NCBI RefSeq assembly: GCF_900096975.1
Contig: NZ_FMYQ01000023.1
Coordinates: forward strand, 60,046-124,045
DNA: 64,000 bases
Reading direction: 5' to 3'
Origin: Paraburkholderia lycopersici
Lineage (GTDB): Bacteria; Pseudomonadota; Gammaproteobacteria; Burkholderiales; Burkholderiaceae
Part shown: positions 43,678 through 51,294 of the stretch, one piece after another
Position numbering within the stretch: position 1 is the first letter of the stretch
How the letters are laid out: every line of letters begins with the position of its first letter
The notes under the pieces: model-generated
What the model was told of the DNA's origin: nothing
Seen by the model: the letters and a program-made list of their open reading frames with translations, nothing else
The model's database searches: none
Program-made: the position numbers and the translations under genes

Positions 43678-44127
43678 ATGATTTCGAGTCGCGCGCAAGT
43701 TACCGAAATGATCGTTTCGGCGAAGGTTCGCAAGGGCATCAAGTGGGCCGATGTCGCCAAAAAAGTTGGGATGGCGAAGGAGTGGACGACGGCCGCCTGT
43801 CTCGGGCAAATGCAGCTGGACCAGAAGCAGGCAGCCATCGTCGGCGAAATCTTCGAGCTGTCCGACGAGGCCGTCGCGTGGTTGCAGATCGTGCCGTACA
43901 AGGGCTCGCTGCCGACCGCCGTGCCGACGGATCCGCTGATCTATCGCTGGTACGAACTGGTGAGCGTGTACGGCACCACCATTAAAGAGCTGATTCACGA
44001 GGAGTTCGGCGACGGCATCATGAGCGCGATCGACTTTTCGATGGACATCCAGCGCGAGCCGGATCCGAAGGGCGACCGCGTCAACGTGGTGCTTTCCGGA
44101 AAATTCCTGCCGTACAAGTCCTACTGA
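43678..44127 (+). CDS. cynS: Cyanate hydratase (cyanase)
   Basis: A 149-residue cyanase, full length. It catalyses the bicarbonate-dependent decomposition of cyanate to carbon dioxide and ammonia via carbamate. The N-terminal half is a lambda-repressor-like helical fold; the catalytic domain has YRWYELVSVYGTTIKELIHE and FGDGIMSAIDF. The active-site residues known from E. coli (Arg96, Glu99, Ser122) correspond to R90, E93 and S116. I start at ATG 43678 behind GAGGAT; an open extension to 43651 lacks similarity. Last gene of the sigma-54 operon. Confidence 0.95.
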   Translation: MISSRAQVTEMIVSAKVRKGIKWADVAKKVGMAKEWTTAACLGQMQLDQKQAAIVGEIFELSDEAVAWLQIVPYKGSLPTAVPTDPLIYRWYELVSVYGTTIKELIHEEFGDGIMSAIDFSMDIQREPDPKGDRVNVVLSGKFLPYKSY

Positions 44128-44157
44128 GCGGCGCGAAGAACGAGCGAGGGTGTCCGC

Positions 44158-44182
44158 CGGGGCCGTCTTCGGCCCCGTCTTG
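44158..44182 (+). terminator. Probable terminator after cynS
   Basis: CGGGGCCG-TCTT-CGGCCCCG is a perfect 8-bp stem followed by TCTTG, only a weak T-run. It lies 30 bp after the cynS stop. Confidence 0.5.
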
Positions 44183-44286
44183 CTGACTGCGGTTCCGTTC
44201 GCGCCATGCGCGCGATGGGGCAAACGTTGTTGTGCGAGCCGCGGTAGCGGCCGGCGCACGCCCGGCTTACGTGAAAGGCCAAGGCT

Positions 44287-45843
44287 TTGAAAAACATAAT
44301 CAACAATATGGGAATCGGGGTCCGTCTCGGTACGGGGTTTTTTGTCGTCCTCTTCCTGATGGTGATGATCGTCGCCGTCGGCGTGTATCAGCTCGTTCGC
44401 ATCGAGCACGACACGCAGCTGCTCGTCGAAAGCGACTTCAACAGCGCAACCGCGGCGCATGCCATCGACAAGCGCACTCAGATGAATGCGCGCTATTCGC
44501 TGCAACTGATCCTGACGCACGACGATGCATCCGTGAAAGTGCTTCTCGACCGGATCGCCGCCAACCAGAAAGAGAACGCGGCATTTCTCAACGCGATCGG
44601 GAATGCCGATCGTTCCGCGTCGGCGCAGCAGTTGCTGAGCACGCTGCGCGAACGCCGGAACGTGTTGATGGCCGCGCTCGCCAGGGTCAGTGCCGCAATC
44701 GCGCAGCACGACCAGGACGCCGCGCTGAAGGTCACGATGGAAAAGACGATTCCGGCGCTGGCCGCGTTGAGCGACACGAGCGATCAGCTGGTCGCGCTCG
44801 AAAAGTCGCATGCGGACCTGCGCAGCCATGCGGTGGTCGGCGAAATCCGCTCGTCCGTCTATTTCATGCTGGCGCTCGGCGCGCTGACGTTGATACTCGG
44901 CGCGGCCTTGTCGATCCTGCTCACGCGCACCATCACGCGTCCGATCATTCAGGCGGTGGACGTGGCGAAAGTCGTGGCGTCGGGGGACCTGTCCGTCAAC
45001 ATCGCCGCGAAGACCCGCGACGAGACCGGACAACTGCTTCGCTCGCTCGACGGCATGAGCGGAAGCCTCAGGGACATCGTGGCCCAGGTGCGCTCCGGCA
45101 CGAGCGCCATTGCGACGGCCGCGACGCAGCTCGCGTCGGGCAATACGGACCTGTCGTCCCGCACCGAGGAGCAGGCTGCGTCGCTCGAACAGACGGCGGC
45201 GGCAATGAAGGAGTTCGCGGCAACGGTCGGGCGGAATTCGGACAGCGCGGAACGCGCGAGCCAACTCGCCCGCAAGGCGGCGGCGGAAGCCAAACGCGGC
45301 GGGGACGCCGTGGAGCGCGTCACGTTGACCATGCGCGGAATATCGAACAGTTCCGAGACGGTCGGCAGCATCGTGGAAGTGATCGAAGGCATCGCGTTCC
45401 AGACGAACATTCTCGCGCTCAATGCGGCGGTGGAGGCGGCGCGCGCGGGCGAGCAGGGCCGCGGATTCGCCGTTGTCGCAGGCGAGGTGCGCGCGCTGGC
45501 CCAGCGAAGCGCAAGCTCGGCCAAGGAAATCAAGGCGCTCATTTCGGAATCCTCCGCGCGTGTGCGCGAAGGCGCGCAACTGGTCGAGGGCGCGGGCGAG
45601 ATCATCAACGGCATCGTGCGCTCGGTCAGGGATGTGGCGACCATCACCGAAGAAATTACGCTGGCCTCCACCGAGCAGCTGACCGGGATTCAGGAGATGA
45701 ACCAGGCCGTGTCGCAGATGGATCACGTCACGCAGCACAACGCGGCCCTCGTCGAGCAGTCGGCTGCCGCGACGAGTGCGCTGGCATCGCAGGCGCACAC
45801 GCTTCTGGAAGCGGTCGGATTCTTCCGCGTACGCGCGGCGTGA
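44287..45843 (+). CDS. Methyl-accepting chemotaxis protein
   Basis: A 518-residue chemoreceptor. Membrane span 1 is about residues 15-37 (FFVVLFLMVMIVAVGVYQLV); a helical periplasmic domain of 4HB_MCP type follows to about 190; span 2 is FMLALGALTLILGAALSILL; then a HAMP linker and a long signalling coiled coil. The hairpin tip has GIAFQTNILALNAAVEAARA and GEQGRGFAVVAGEVRALAQR, where CheA and CheW dock. I take TTG 44287 as start, with ATG 44308 as alternative. Its place between cynS and a sigma-54 porin suggests a receptor for cyanate or a related compound; this is inference. Confidence 0.9.
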   Translation: MKNIINNMGIGVRLGTGFFVVLFLMVMIVAVGVYQLVRIEHDTQLLVESDFNSATAAHAIDKRTQMNARYSLQLILTHDDASVKVLLDRIAANQKENAAFLNAIGNADRSASAQQLLSTLRERRNVLMAALARVSAAIAQHDQDAALKVTMEKTIPALAALSDTSDQLVALEKSHADLRSHAVVGEIRSSVYFMLALGALTLILGAALSILLTRTITRPIIQAVDVAKVVASGDLSVNIAAKTRDETGQLLRSLDGMSGSLRDIVAQVRSGTSAIATAATQLASGNTDLSSRTEEQAASLEQTAAAMKEFAATVGRNSDSAERASQLARKAAAEAKRGGDAVERVTLTMRGISNSSETVGSIVEVIEGIAFQTNILALNAAVEAARAGEQGRGFAVVAGEVRALAQRSASSAKEIKALISESSARVREGAQLVEGAGEIINGIVRSVRDVATITEEITLASTEQLTGIQEMNQAVSQMDHVTQHNAALVEQSAAATSALASQAHTLLEAVGFFRVRAA

Positions 45844-45896
45844 GCGCATTCCACATTGGCATTGGCATGGCGAACGTGCGGATGAACGCGCTCACA

Positions 45897-45932
45897 CAAT
45901 GTTCGACATTGATCGGCAATGTCGACATTGCC
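45897..45932. promoter_or_regulatory. Tandem palindromes, probable CynF enhancer of the porin gene
   Basis: GGCAATGTCGACATTGCC (45915-45932) is a perfect 18-bp palindrome. An imperfect copy, CAATGTTCGACATTG (45897-45911), sits about 20 bp away centre to centre, two helical turns. The pair lies about 95 bp before the -24 box at 46011. Confidence 0.65.
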
Positions 45933-46010
45933 ATGCGGACGGGCGCTTTAAAAAAACGCCAATGCGGGAATAAATCCATCGAATCAACGCGCTCTAAATT
46001 AAAACGGTTT

Positions 46011-46025
46011 TGGCACGCGAGTTGC
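46011..46025 (+). promoter_or_regulatory. Sigma-54 (-24/-12) promoter of the porin gene
   Basis: TGGCACG-CGAG-TTGC matches the sigma-54 consensus with 10 bases between GG and GC. The ATG of the porin is 68 bp downstream. Confidence 0.88.
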
Positions 46026-46092
46026 CTGTCCAGACATAAGCCGCCGCGACGACGGCGGCAATCCATTGCCTTTTAAACCTGGGGAAAAACGC

Positions 46093-47235
46093 ATGAAAAT
46101 AAAACTGGCTGCGCTCGCGCTGTGCGGCGTGTTCGCCGTTTCGGCGAAGGCGCAAAGCAGCGTCACGCTCTACGGGTCGCTCGATGCCGGCCTGCTCTAT
46201 CTGAACAACGCCGGCGGCCATAGCGTGTGGCAGCAATATAACGGCGCGCTGTCGAATACCTATTTTGGCCTGCGCGGCGCCGAGGATCTCGGCGGCGGGT
46301 ATCGCGCCATTTTCCGCCTTCAGTCCGCTTTCTCCATCAGTAACGGCGCGTTTTCGCGCAACGAATCGTTGTTCAATCGCCAGGCGTTCGTCGGTGTGCA
46401 GAACGACGGTTACGGCACGCTGACGCTCGGCCGCCAGTTCGATTCCGTCGTTGATTACCTCGCGCCGTTGTCCATCGCGGGAAGCGGAGCGGGCGTCAAC
46501 CTGGGCTTGCATCCGCTGGACAACGACAACCTCAGCAATCAACGCTCCGTCGCCAACACGGTCAAGTTCGAGAGCGCGAACTATGCGGGATTCCATTTCG
46601 GCGGGCTCTACGGCTTCAGCAACGACCCCGGCCAGTTCGACAATGGCCGCGCGTGGAGCGTGGGCGCGGCCTATTCGACCGGGCCGCTGAAGGTGGCGGC
46701 CGCCTACGACCAGTCGAACAACAATCCGTCGGGCCTGAACCAGTCCGGCGCGGCTGTCGACGATCCGCTTCCGGCAGGCGTGCATCGCGTGTTCGGGGTG
46801 GGCGCGAGCTATGCGATCGGGCAAGGCACGTTCGGCGTGCTGTGGACGCACACGCAGCTGGAAAACAGCTATTTCGCGAGCAAGGCCCGTCCGCTCGATG
46901 CCCGCTTCGACAACATCGAGGTGAACGGCAACTGGAAGCTCACGCCGGCGCTCGCGCTCTTCGGCGACTACACGTTCACGTTCGGCAAGACGAGCGGGTC
47001 GGGCACGACGTCGAGCACGCCGAAATGGCATTCGGTGCTGCTCGGCACGGACTATTCGCTGAGCAAGCGCACGGACGTCTATCTCGTCGGCGTGTATCAG
47101 CATGCGTCCGGCAGCCTCTACAATGACGGGCGAGGCAACGTCATCAACAACGCCACGTCGATCGGCGGCCTGTTTGCGGCATCGTCGACGCCGAACCAGA
47201 TCGGCGCGGCGGCCGGCGTGCGGCATCGCTTCTAG
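46093..47235 (+). CDS. Outer-membrane porin (Burkholderia OmpC-like)
   Basis: A 380-residue porin with a Sec signal peptide (MKIKLAALALCGVFAVSAKA, cleavage before QSSVT). The mature protein starts SSVTLYGSLDAGLLYLNNAG, the usual first strand, followed by NTYFGLRGAEDLGGGYRAIF, TLGRQFDSV (loop 3 region) and the C-terminal aromatic strand ending RHRF. It forms a trimeric 16-strand barrel for small solutes. The sigma-54 promoter and palindromes upstream tie it to the cyn genes, so it may be induced to admit cyanate or the substrate of the redox module. Start at ATG 46093; an upstream extension is rejected because the signal peptide begins here. Confidence 0.9.
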   Translation: MKIKLAALALCGVFAVSAKAQSSVTLYGSLDAGLLYLNNAGGHSVWQQYNGALSNTYFGLRGAEDLGGGYRAIFRLQSAFSISNGAFSRNESLFNRQAFVGVQNDGYGTLTLGRQFDSVVDYLAPLSIAGSGAGVNLGLHPLDNDNLSNQRSVANTVKFESANYAGFHFGGLYGFSNDPGQFDNGRAWSVGAAYSTGPLKVAAAYDQSNNNPSGLNQSGAAVDDPLPAGVHRVFGVGASYAIGQGTFGVLWTHTQLENSYFASKARPLDARFDNIEVNGNWKLTPALALFGDYTFTFGKTSGSGTTSSTPKWHSVLLGTDYSLSKRTDVYLVGVYQHASGSLYNDGRGNVINNATSIGGLFAASSTPNQIGAAAGVRHRF

Positions 47236-47438
47236 GCGGCACGGGCAGCACCGGCCGGGTACCATGGACCCGGCCGCGGGTGAGCGCCGGAAGGCGGCAC
47301 CGGATGCCGGCTTGCCGCGGTTCGCCCGCGATTCGGCCACGATTCGGGCACGCGACGAACGCCAGCAGGCTGCGCCATCTGCGGCGTTGCGCCATGACCG
47401 GCGCTCGAGCGCGAGCGCGCTTTCGAACGGGGAACGCG

Positions 47439-47987
47439 ATGAAAAACCTGTCAGCTACCGTGATCATGGCGTCGGCCGCATTCCTGCCTGCCGCAGCGCT
47501 TCTTTCGCCGCCCGCGAGGGCCGACGTCGCGGCTCGCCAGCAGGCGGTCGCGCAACGCGGCGCGCGGGTGATGCCGTTCTCCGTCGCCGCCACCACGCAC
47601 ATCTTCACGAAGACCGCCGACGGCGGGGTTCAGCAGGTCGTCACGAAGCGCCACGACCCGAAGCAGGTCACGCTTATCCGCCGGCATCTGGCGGCGATCG
47701 CCCGGCAGTTCTCGGCGGGCGATTTCGCGGCGCCGGCACACATCCACGGCAACGACATGCCCGGCCTCGCGGCGCTGCGTGCCGCGCAGCCGGGCGAACT
47801 GTCGATTCGCTATCGCGACCTGCCCGATGGCGGTGAGATCGTCTATCGCTCGGACGAGCCTCGCCTCGTCGCCGCGCTGCACCAGTGGTTCGACGCACAG
47901 CTGTCGGATCACGGCCATGACGCGATGGCAGGGCACGATCCCGCCATGATGCATCGCGATGCGGCGGGCGCTTCGCCGGCGCAATAA
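47439..47987 (+). CDS. Periplasmic hypothetical protein, often misnamed aspartate carbamoyltransferase
   Basis: A 182-residue protein with a signal peptide ending near ARA (SAAFLPAAALLSPPARADV). The mature part has RGARVMPFSVAATTHIFTKT, GGVQQVVTKR, HLAAIARQFSAGDFAAPAHI and HGNDMPGLAALR, and a His/Met-rich end (DHGHDAMAGHDPAMMHRD) that could bind metal. I know this family only from Burkholderia-type genomes under a carbamoyltransferase name that its size and motifs do not support. Function unknown. It lies 203 bp after the porin. Confidence 0.65.
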   Translation: MKNLSATVIMASAAFLPAAALLSPPARADVAARQQAVAQRGARVMPFSVAATTHIFTKTADGGVQQVVTKRHDPKQVTLIRRHLAAIARQFSAGDFAAPAHIHGNDMPGLAALRAAQPGELSIRYRDLPDGGEIVYRSDEPRLVAALHQWFDAQLSDHGHDAMAGHDPAMMHRDAAGASPAQ

Positions 47988-48180
47988 ACCGCGCGTGCGA
48001 TGACGGCGCGGCGGACACCTAAAGTTTCCCGCCCGGCCTGACGTTAATGCCGACGTTGCGATAGTGCGAGCGTCGCCGCAGCCACGGCCGCGTCGCTTTA
48101 CGGCCGTCTTTCACGGTCGCATTTCACGGCCACATTTCACGGCCATCTTTACCGGCCCTGCGCGGCCCGTACAACACCGC

Positions 48181-48804
48181 GTGCTATCAACGGTCATCGA
48201 ATCGGCGAGCATCGTCGTCATCAGCCTGCTTTTCGGCATCGCGCTGCTGGTCGCGTGGTAGGACTTCGAGCTCGATTTCCACGTCGCGCTATGGGCGCTG
48301 TCGTTCATGGCGGCGGCGGTCGGACACGGCCTGCGGATCAGCGGCGGCATCTGGAAGTCGTGGCAGGAGCTGTTCGCGATGCTCGCCTGTCATGCGTGGG
48401 TCGCGGGCTTCGCGTTTCTCGCATGGGGTTTTCGCCGGCGCGCGCGCAAGCACGCTTTCGGCGTGTGGATCGTGTGGGCGTTGTCGTTCCTGCTGCTCGT
48501 CTGGGCATGGACGAGCCACAGTCTCGACTGCCGCACGGACTCGCGGATCATGACGGCCACCGCCGACGCCGCGCTGGTCGCGCTAATCGTCGCCACGCTC
48601 GCGCACGCGCGCCCAGGCGCCGACATATCGGATCAGGCGTTCATCGCGGTGCTGTCGATCGGCACCCCGACCGGCATGATCGGCACGGGCATTCTGACGC
48701 TGCTCATCGTGTCGGCAGACCTTGCGCACGGGAACGGAATTCGTTGGACCGAGCGTCCCCTAAAATCAAAGAGTTGCCAACGAATTCGGTCACGCGACAG
48801 ATGA
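48181..48804 (+). pseudogene. Broken multi-span membrane sensor-like gene
   Basis: Starting at GTG 48181, a membrane protein reads VIESASIVVISLLFGIALLVAW, hits an in-frame TAG at 48259-48261, and continues in the same frame as DFELDFHVALWALSFMAAAVG, then five or so more hydrophobic spans to LIVSADLAHG. The span pattern resembles the N-terminal sensor of membrane diguanylate cyclases, but the GGDEF part that should follow is missing. Both the stop and the truncation indicate decay. Confidence 0.45.
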
Positions 48805-49083
48805 CGCGGGACCAAATAAATTGGACTCGCCGGATTTAAGACCGAAATTGTTGGATTTGCCGGAGTGTTAGAGCGACCTGCGTCGTGCCACTGCGAAAGG
48901 CTGCGCGAGCAGCAAGGGTGTTGCATCGACCGGTTGAATCCGCACCCCATTGCGGCCGTTCAAATTTCGGCGACCGACGTCTGCTTAGCGGCTAATTGTT
49001 GTTGATGGCCTCGGTGCGCATACCTTCACTCAGGCGTGTATCGATGTGTGCCGCAAATCTTTTCTTCCTGCAGCTCGGCTTTC

Positions 49084-49458
49084 TCAACGCCCGGGTCGAG
49101 AAAAAATATTGACGAGATTCCTATCCGGGTCGCGCAGCAGGAGCGAGCGATTGCCCCAAGGCATCAATGTCGTCGGCATCACGATGGTTGCACCGGAAGC
49201 TTTCATCCGTTCGAACACCACGTCCACGTCCTCCACTTCGAACTCCAGGATTGCCGATTGATTGGCTGCGGCAGTAGCAGCTCCGACATTGAAAAGCTTG
49301 ATCAGGTTCTCAGATGAAATCGCGAGCGTCGAGCTCACGAATCGCATTTCGGCAAACCCATCGGCCAGCCGTACAGCTTCGATCCCGGAAAGCCTCTGAT
49401 AGAACTCGACAAGCCGTTCGATATCCGAGGTAACCAATCTAACCGATGCAAGCTTCAT
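49084..49458 (-). CDS. VOC-family (glyoxalase/bleomycin-resistance-like) protein
   Basis: A 124-residue protein with two beta-alpha-beta-beta-beta modules: it opens MKLASVRLVTSDIERLVEFY and ends LLLRDPDRNLVNIFSRPG, the usual edges of a VOC domain. Family members bind a metal and act as lyases, dioxygenases or antibiotic-binding proteins; the substrate cannot be predicted. It lies 34 bp after the WYL-domain regulator on the same strand, so the two likely form an operon. Confidence 0.78.
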   Translation of the reverse strand: MKLASVRLVTSDIERLVEFYQRLSGIEAVRLADGFAEMRFVSSTLAISSENLIKLFNVGAATAAANQSAILEFEVEDVDVVFERMKASGATIVMPTTLMPWGNRSLLLRDPDRNLVNIFSRPGR

Positions 49459-49492
49459 TTTCAGCTCCTTTTGCTGGAAAAAGAGCTTCAGT

Positions 49493-50215
49493 CTAATGTG
49501 AGATGCTGTCAGATTCTGGCAGTATCGTGCGACTGGCGACCTGGTTGAATTTGCGCCACTCTCGAAGCAGTATGGAGCGCCTCCTTGGGTAGCGCTCCGG
49601 CTTTTGCTCGACGCTCAAGATCCGATCCGAACGAAAATTTCGAAAACCAGTTCGAAGTTCGCACCAACACATCAGCACTCGTGCCTGATCGAAATACACC
49701 AGCGCAAAGGGCCAAACAACGCGTCGCGATTGAATTCCGCTGCGGTCCACGTAAGTAATTTCGAGCTTTTGCTCTGCACGGACCGCGGCACGAAGCAGGT
49801 CCGGCGAGATTGTGTGAGCGGGTCTTGTCAACGGCGCGCCGACCAGCAGCGAAGATTCCTGAAGCTCACGACATAGTTCAGCGGGCAGTACAGCGGCTAT
49901 CTTTGCAAGCGTGCTTAGCGCGCCGGCCGAAAGCGCCTTGTCACCACGATCGGCCACCCAGCGCATGCCAAGCACCAAGGCATCGAGTTCCTCTGAGCGG
50001 AACATGATGGGTGGAAGCATGAAGCCGGGCTTCATCACGTAGCCAATGCCTGGCTCGCCTTCGATCATCGCTCCCTGAGCCTGCAAACTACCGATGTCCC
50101 GATATAGCGTGCGGATGCTCACGCCGAGCTCATCAGCGAGAATTTGGCCGCTCACGGGGCGTCGATAACGACCTAACACTTGAAGGAGTTGAAGGAGACG
50201 TTCGGCACGGGACAT
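49493..50215 (-). CDS. YafY-type transcriptional regulator with WYL domain
   Basis: A 240-residue regulator. The N-terminal HTH_11 reads RLLQLLQVLGRYRRPVSGQI, ELGVSIRTLYRDIGSLQ; the WYL domain starts near LEITYVDRSGIQSRRVVWPF and continues to MCWCELRTGFRNFRSDR. WYL proteins sense nucleic acid or small ligands and often respond to DNA damage or phage. It precedes the VOC gene and probably controls it. Confidence 0.82.
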   Translation of the reverse strand: MSRAERLLQLLQVLGRYRRPVSGQILADELGVSIRTLYRDIGSLQAQGAMIEGEPGIGYVMKPGFMLPPIMFRSEELDALVLGMRWVADRGDKALSAGALSTLAKIAAVLPAELCRELQESSLLVGAPLTRPAHTISPDLLRAAVRAEQKLEITYVDRSGIQSRRVVWPFALVYFDQARVLMCWCELRTGFRNFRSDRILSVEQKPERYPRRRSILLREWRKFNQVASRTILPESDSISH

Positions 50216-50402
50216 ACGTGAATCCTGATATCGACACTGAAGGAAATCAAAGACGCGATCCGTTACTTCAGACCGAATGCAATTGATGCGCTCCGGCAGC
50301 TATTGCATTGAAAATCATCTAGCGGGCCTCCTCCACCGCTCTGCCGGGCGACGGGGTTAAAGTGAGTTTGCCAACAGCGCTTTAACCGGAAGGAGGTCCA
50401 TC

Positions 50403-51284
50403 ATGAACTATAGCGGCATTGACCTGCATTCGAACAATAGTGTGGTGAGCGTGATCGACGAAACGGACCGCGTGGTCGCCGAGAAGCGGCTACCGAACGA
50501 GCTGGCCAGGATCCTGACGTTCCTTGCCCCGTGGCAGGCCGAGCTGGCTGGCGTCGTAATCGAATCGACGTATAACTGGTACTGGCTTGTCGACGGCCTG
50601 CAGGCGGCCGGCTTCGTGGTGCATCTGGCCAACACCACCGCGATCAGGAAGTACGACGGGCTCAAGCACAGTGGTGATGAGACCGACGCGCGCTACCTGG
50701 CTCACCTGTTGCGCCTGGGGATACTCCCGACAGGGACCATCCTGCCACCACAACAGCGTGCTGTCCGTGATCTTGCGAGGAAGCGCATGCAGCTCGTGCG
50801 AAGCCGCACGACCCACATTCTCGCGGTGGAGAACATCACGGCACGCCAGTTCGGCAAGCGAATCACGAGCCATCAGGTCATCCGACTCGACGAAGAAGCC
50901 ATCAAACAAATGCGCCTGCCAGAGGACGTTGAGCTCGCGCTTCGGGCCAACGTCGCGGTCATCACGACGCTCTCCGCGCAGATCGCTATCGTGGAAAAGC
51001 GTCTTCAGGAAAAGGTCGCGCCAGACGCGCACTACGACCTGCTGACCACAGTGCCGGGCATCGGCCAAACGCTTGCAACTGTCATTCTTCTGGAGGTGGG
51101 CACCATCGAGCGCTTCGCCAGCGCCGGTAACTTCGCTTCCTATGCGCGATGCGTGGACAGCCAGCGTATAAGCAACGGCAAGAAGAAAGGCGAAGGCAAC
51201 ACAGAGAATGGCAACCCATATCTGTCCCGGGCGTTCATCGAGGCGGCCAACTTTGCGCTGCGCTTTAGCGCTGAAGCCATCTAA
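50403..51284 (+). CDS. IS110-family transposase, C-terminally truncated
   Basis: A 293-residue DEDD transposase of IS110 type: MNYSGIDLHSNNSVVSVIDE, VIESTYNWYWLVDGLQ and KHSGDETDARYLAHLLR supply the catalytic acids, and the C-terminal transposase_20 part has LLTTVPGIGQTLATVILLEV, GNPYLSRAFIEAANFALRF. Intact relatives are about 40-50 residues longer; here the sequence departs after LRF and stops at 51284, ten bases before an inserted IS. The rest of the gene is not on the other side of that IS, so the truncation is older or involved a deletion. Confidence 0.85.
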   Translation: MNYSGIDLHSNNSVVSVIDETDRVVAEKRLPNELARILTFLAPWQAELAGVVIESTYNWYWLVDGLQAAGFVVHLANTTAIRKYDGLKHSGDETDARYLAHLLRLGILPTGTILPPQQRAVRDLARKRMQLVRSRTTHILAVENITARQFGKRITSHQVIRLDEEAIKQMRLPEDVELALRANVAVITTLSAQIAIVEKRLQEKVAPDAHYDLLTTVPGIGQTLATVILLEVGTIERFASAGNFASYARCVDSQRISNGKKKGEGNTENGNPYLSRAFIEAANFALRFSAEAI

Positions 51285-51294
51285 CATGCTCTAG

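Noticed and set aside
35474..44127. Possibility that this is the Nit1C cyanide-assimilation cluster
   Set aside because: Nit1C also uses a sigma-54 activator but has a nitrilase, a radical SAM protein and an AIR-synthase-like gene, none of which are here; the cyanase and NrtABD-type transporter identify a cyanate cluster.
47439..47987. Annotating the exported 182-residue protein as aspartate carbamoyltransferase
   Set aside because: It has a signal peptide, is far too short and has no carbamoyl-phosphate-binding STRT motif.
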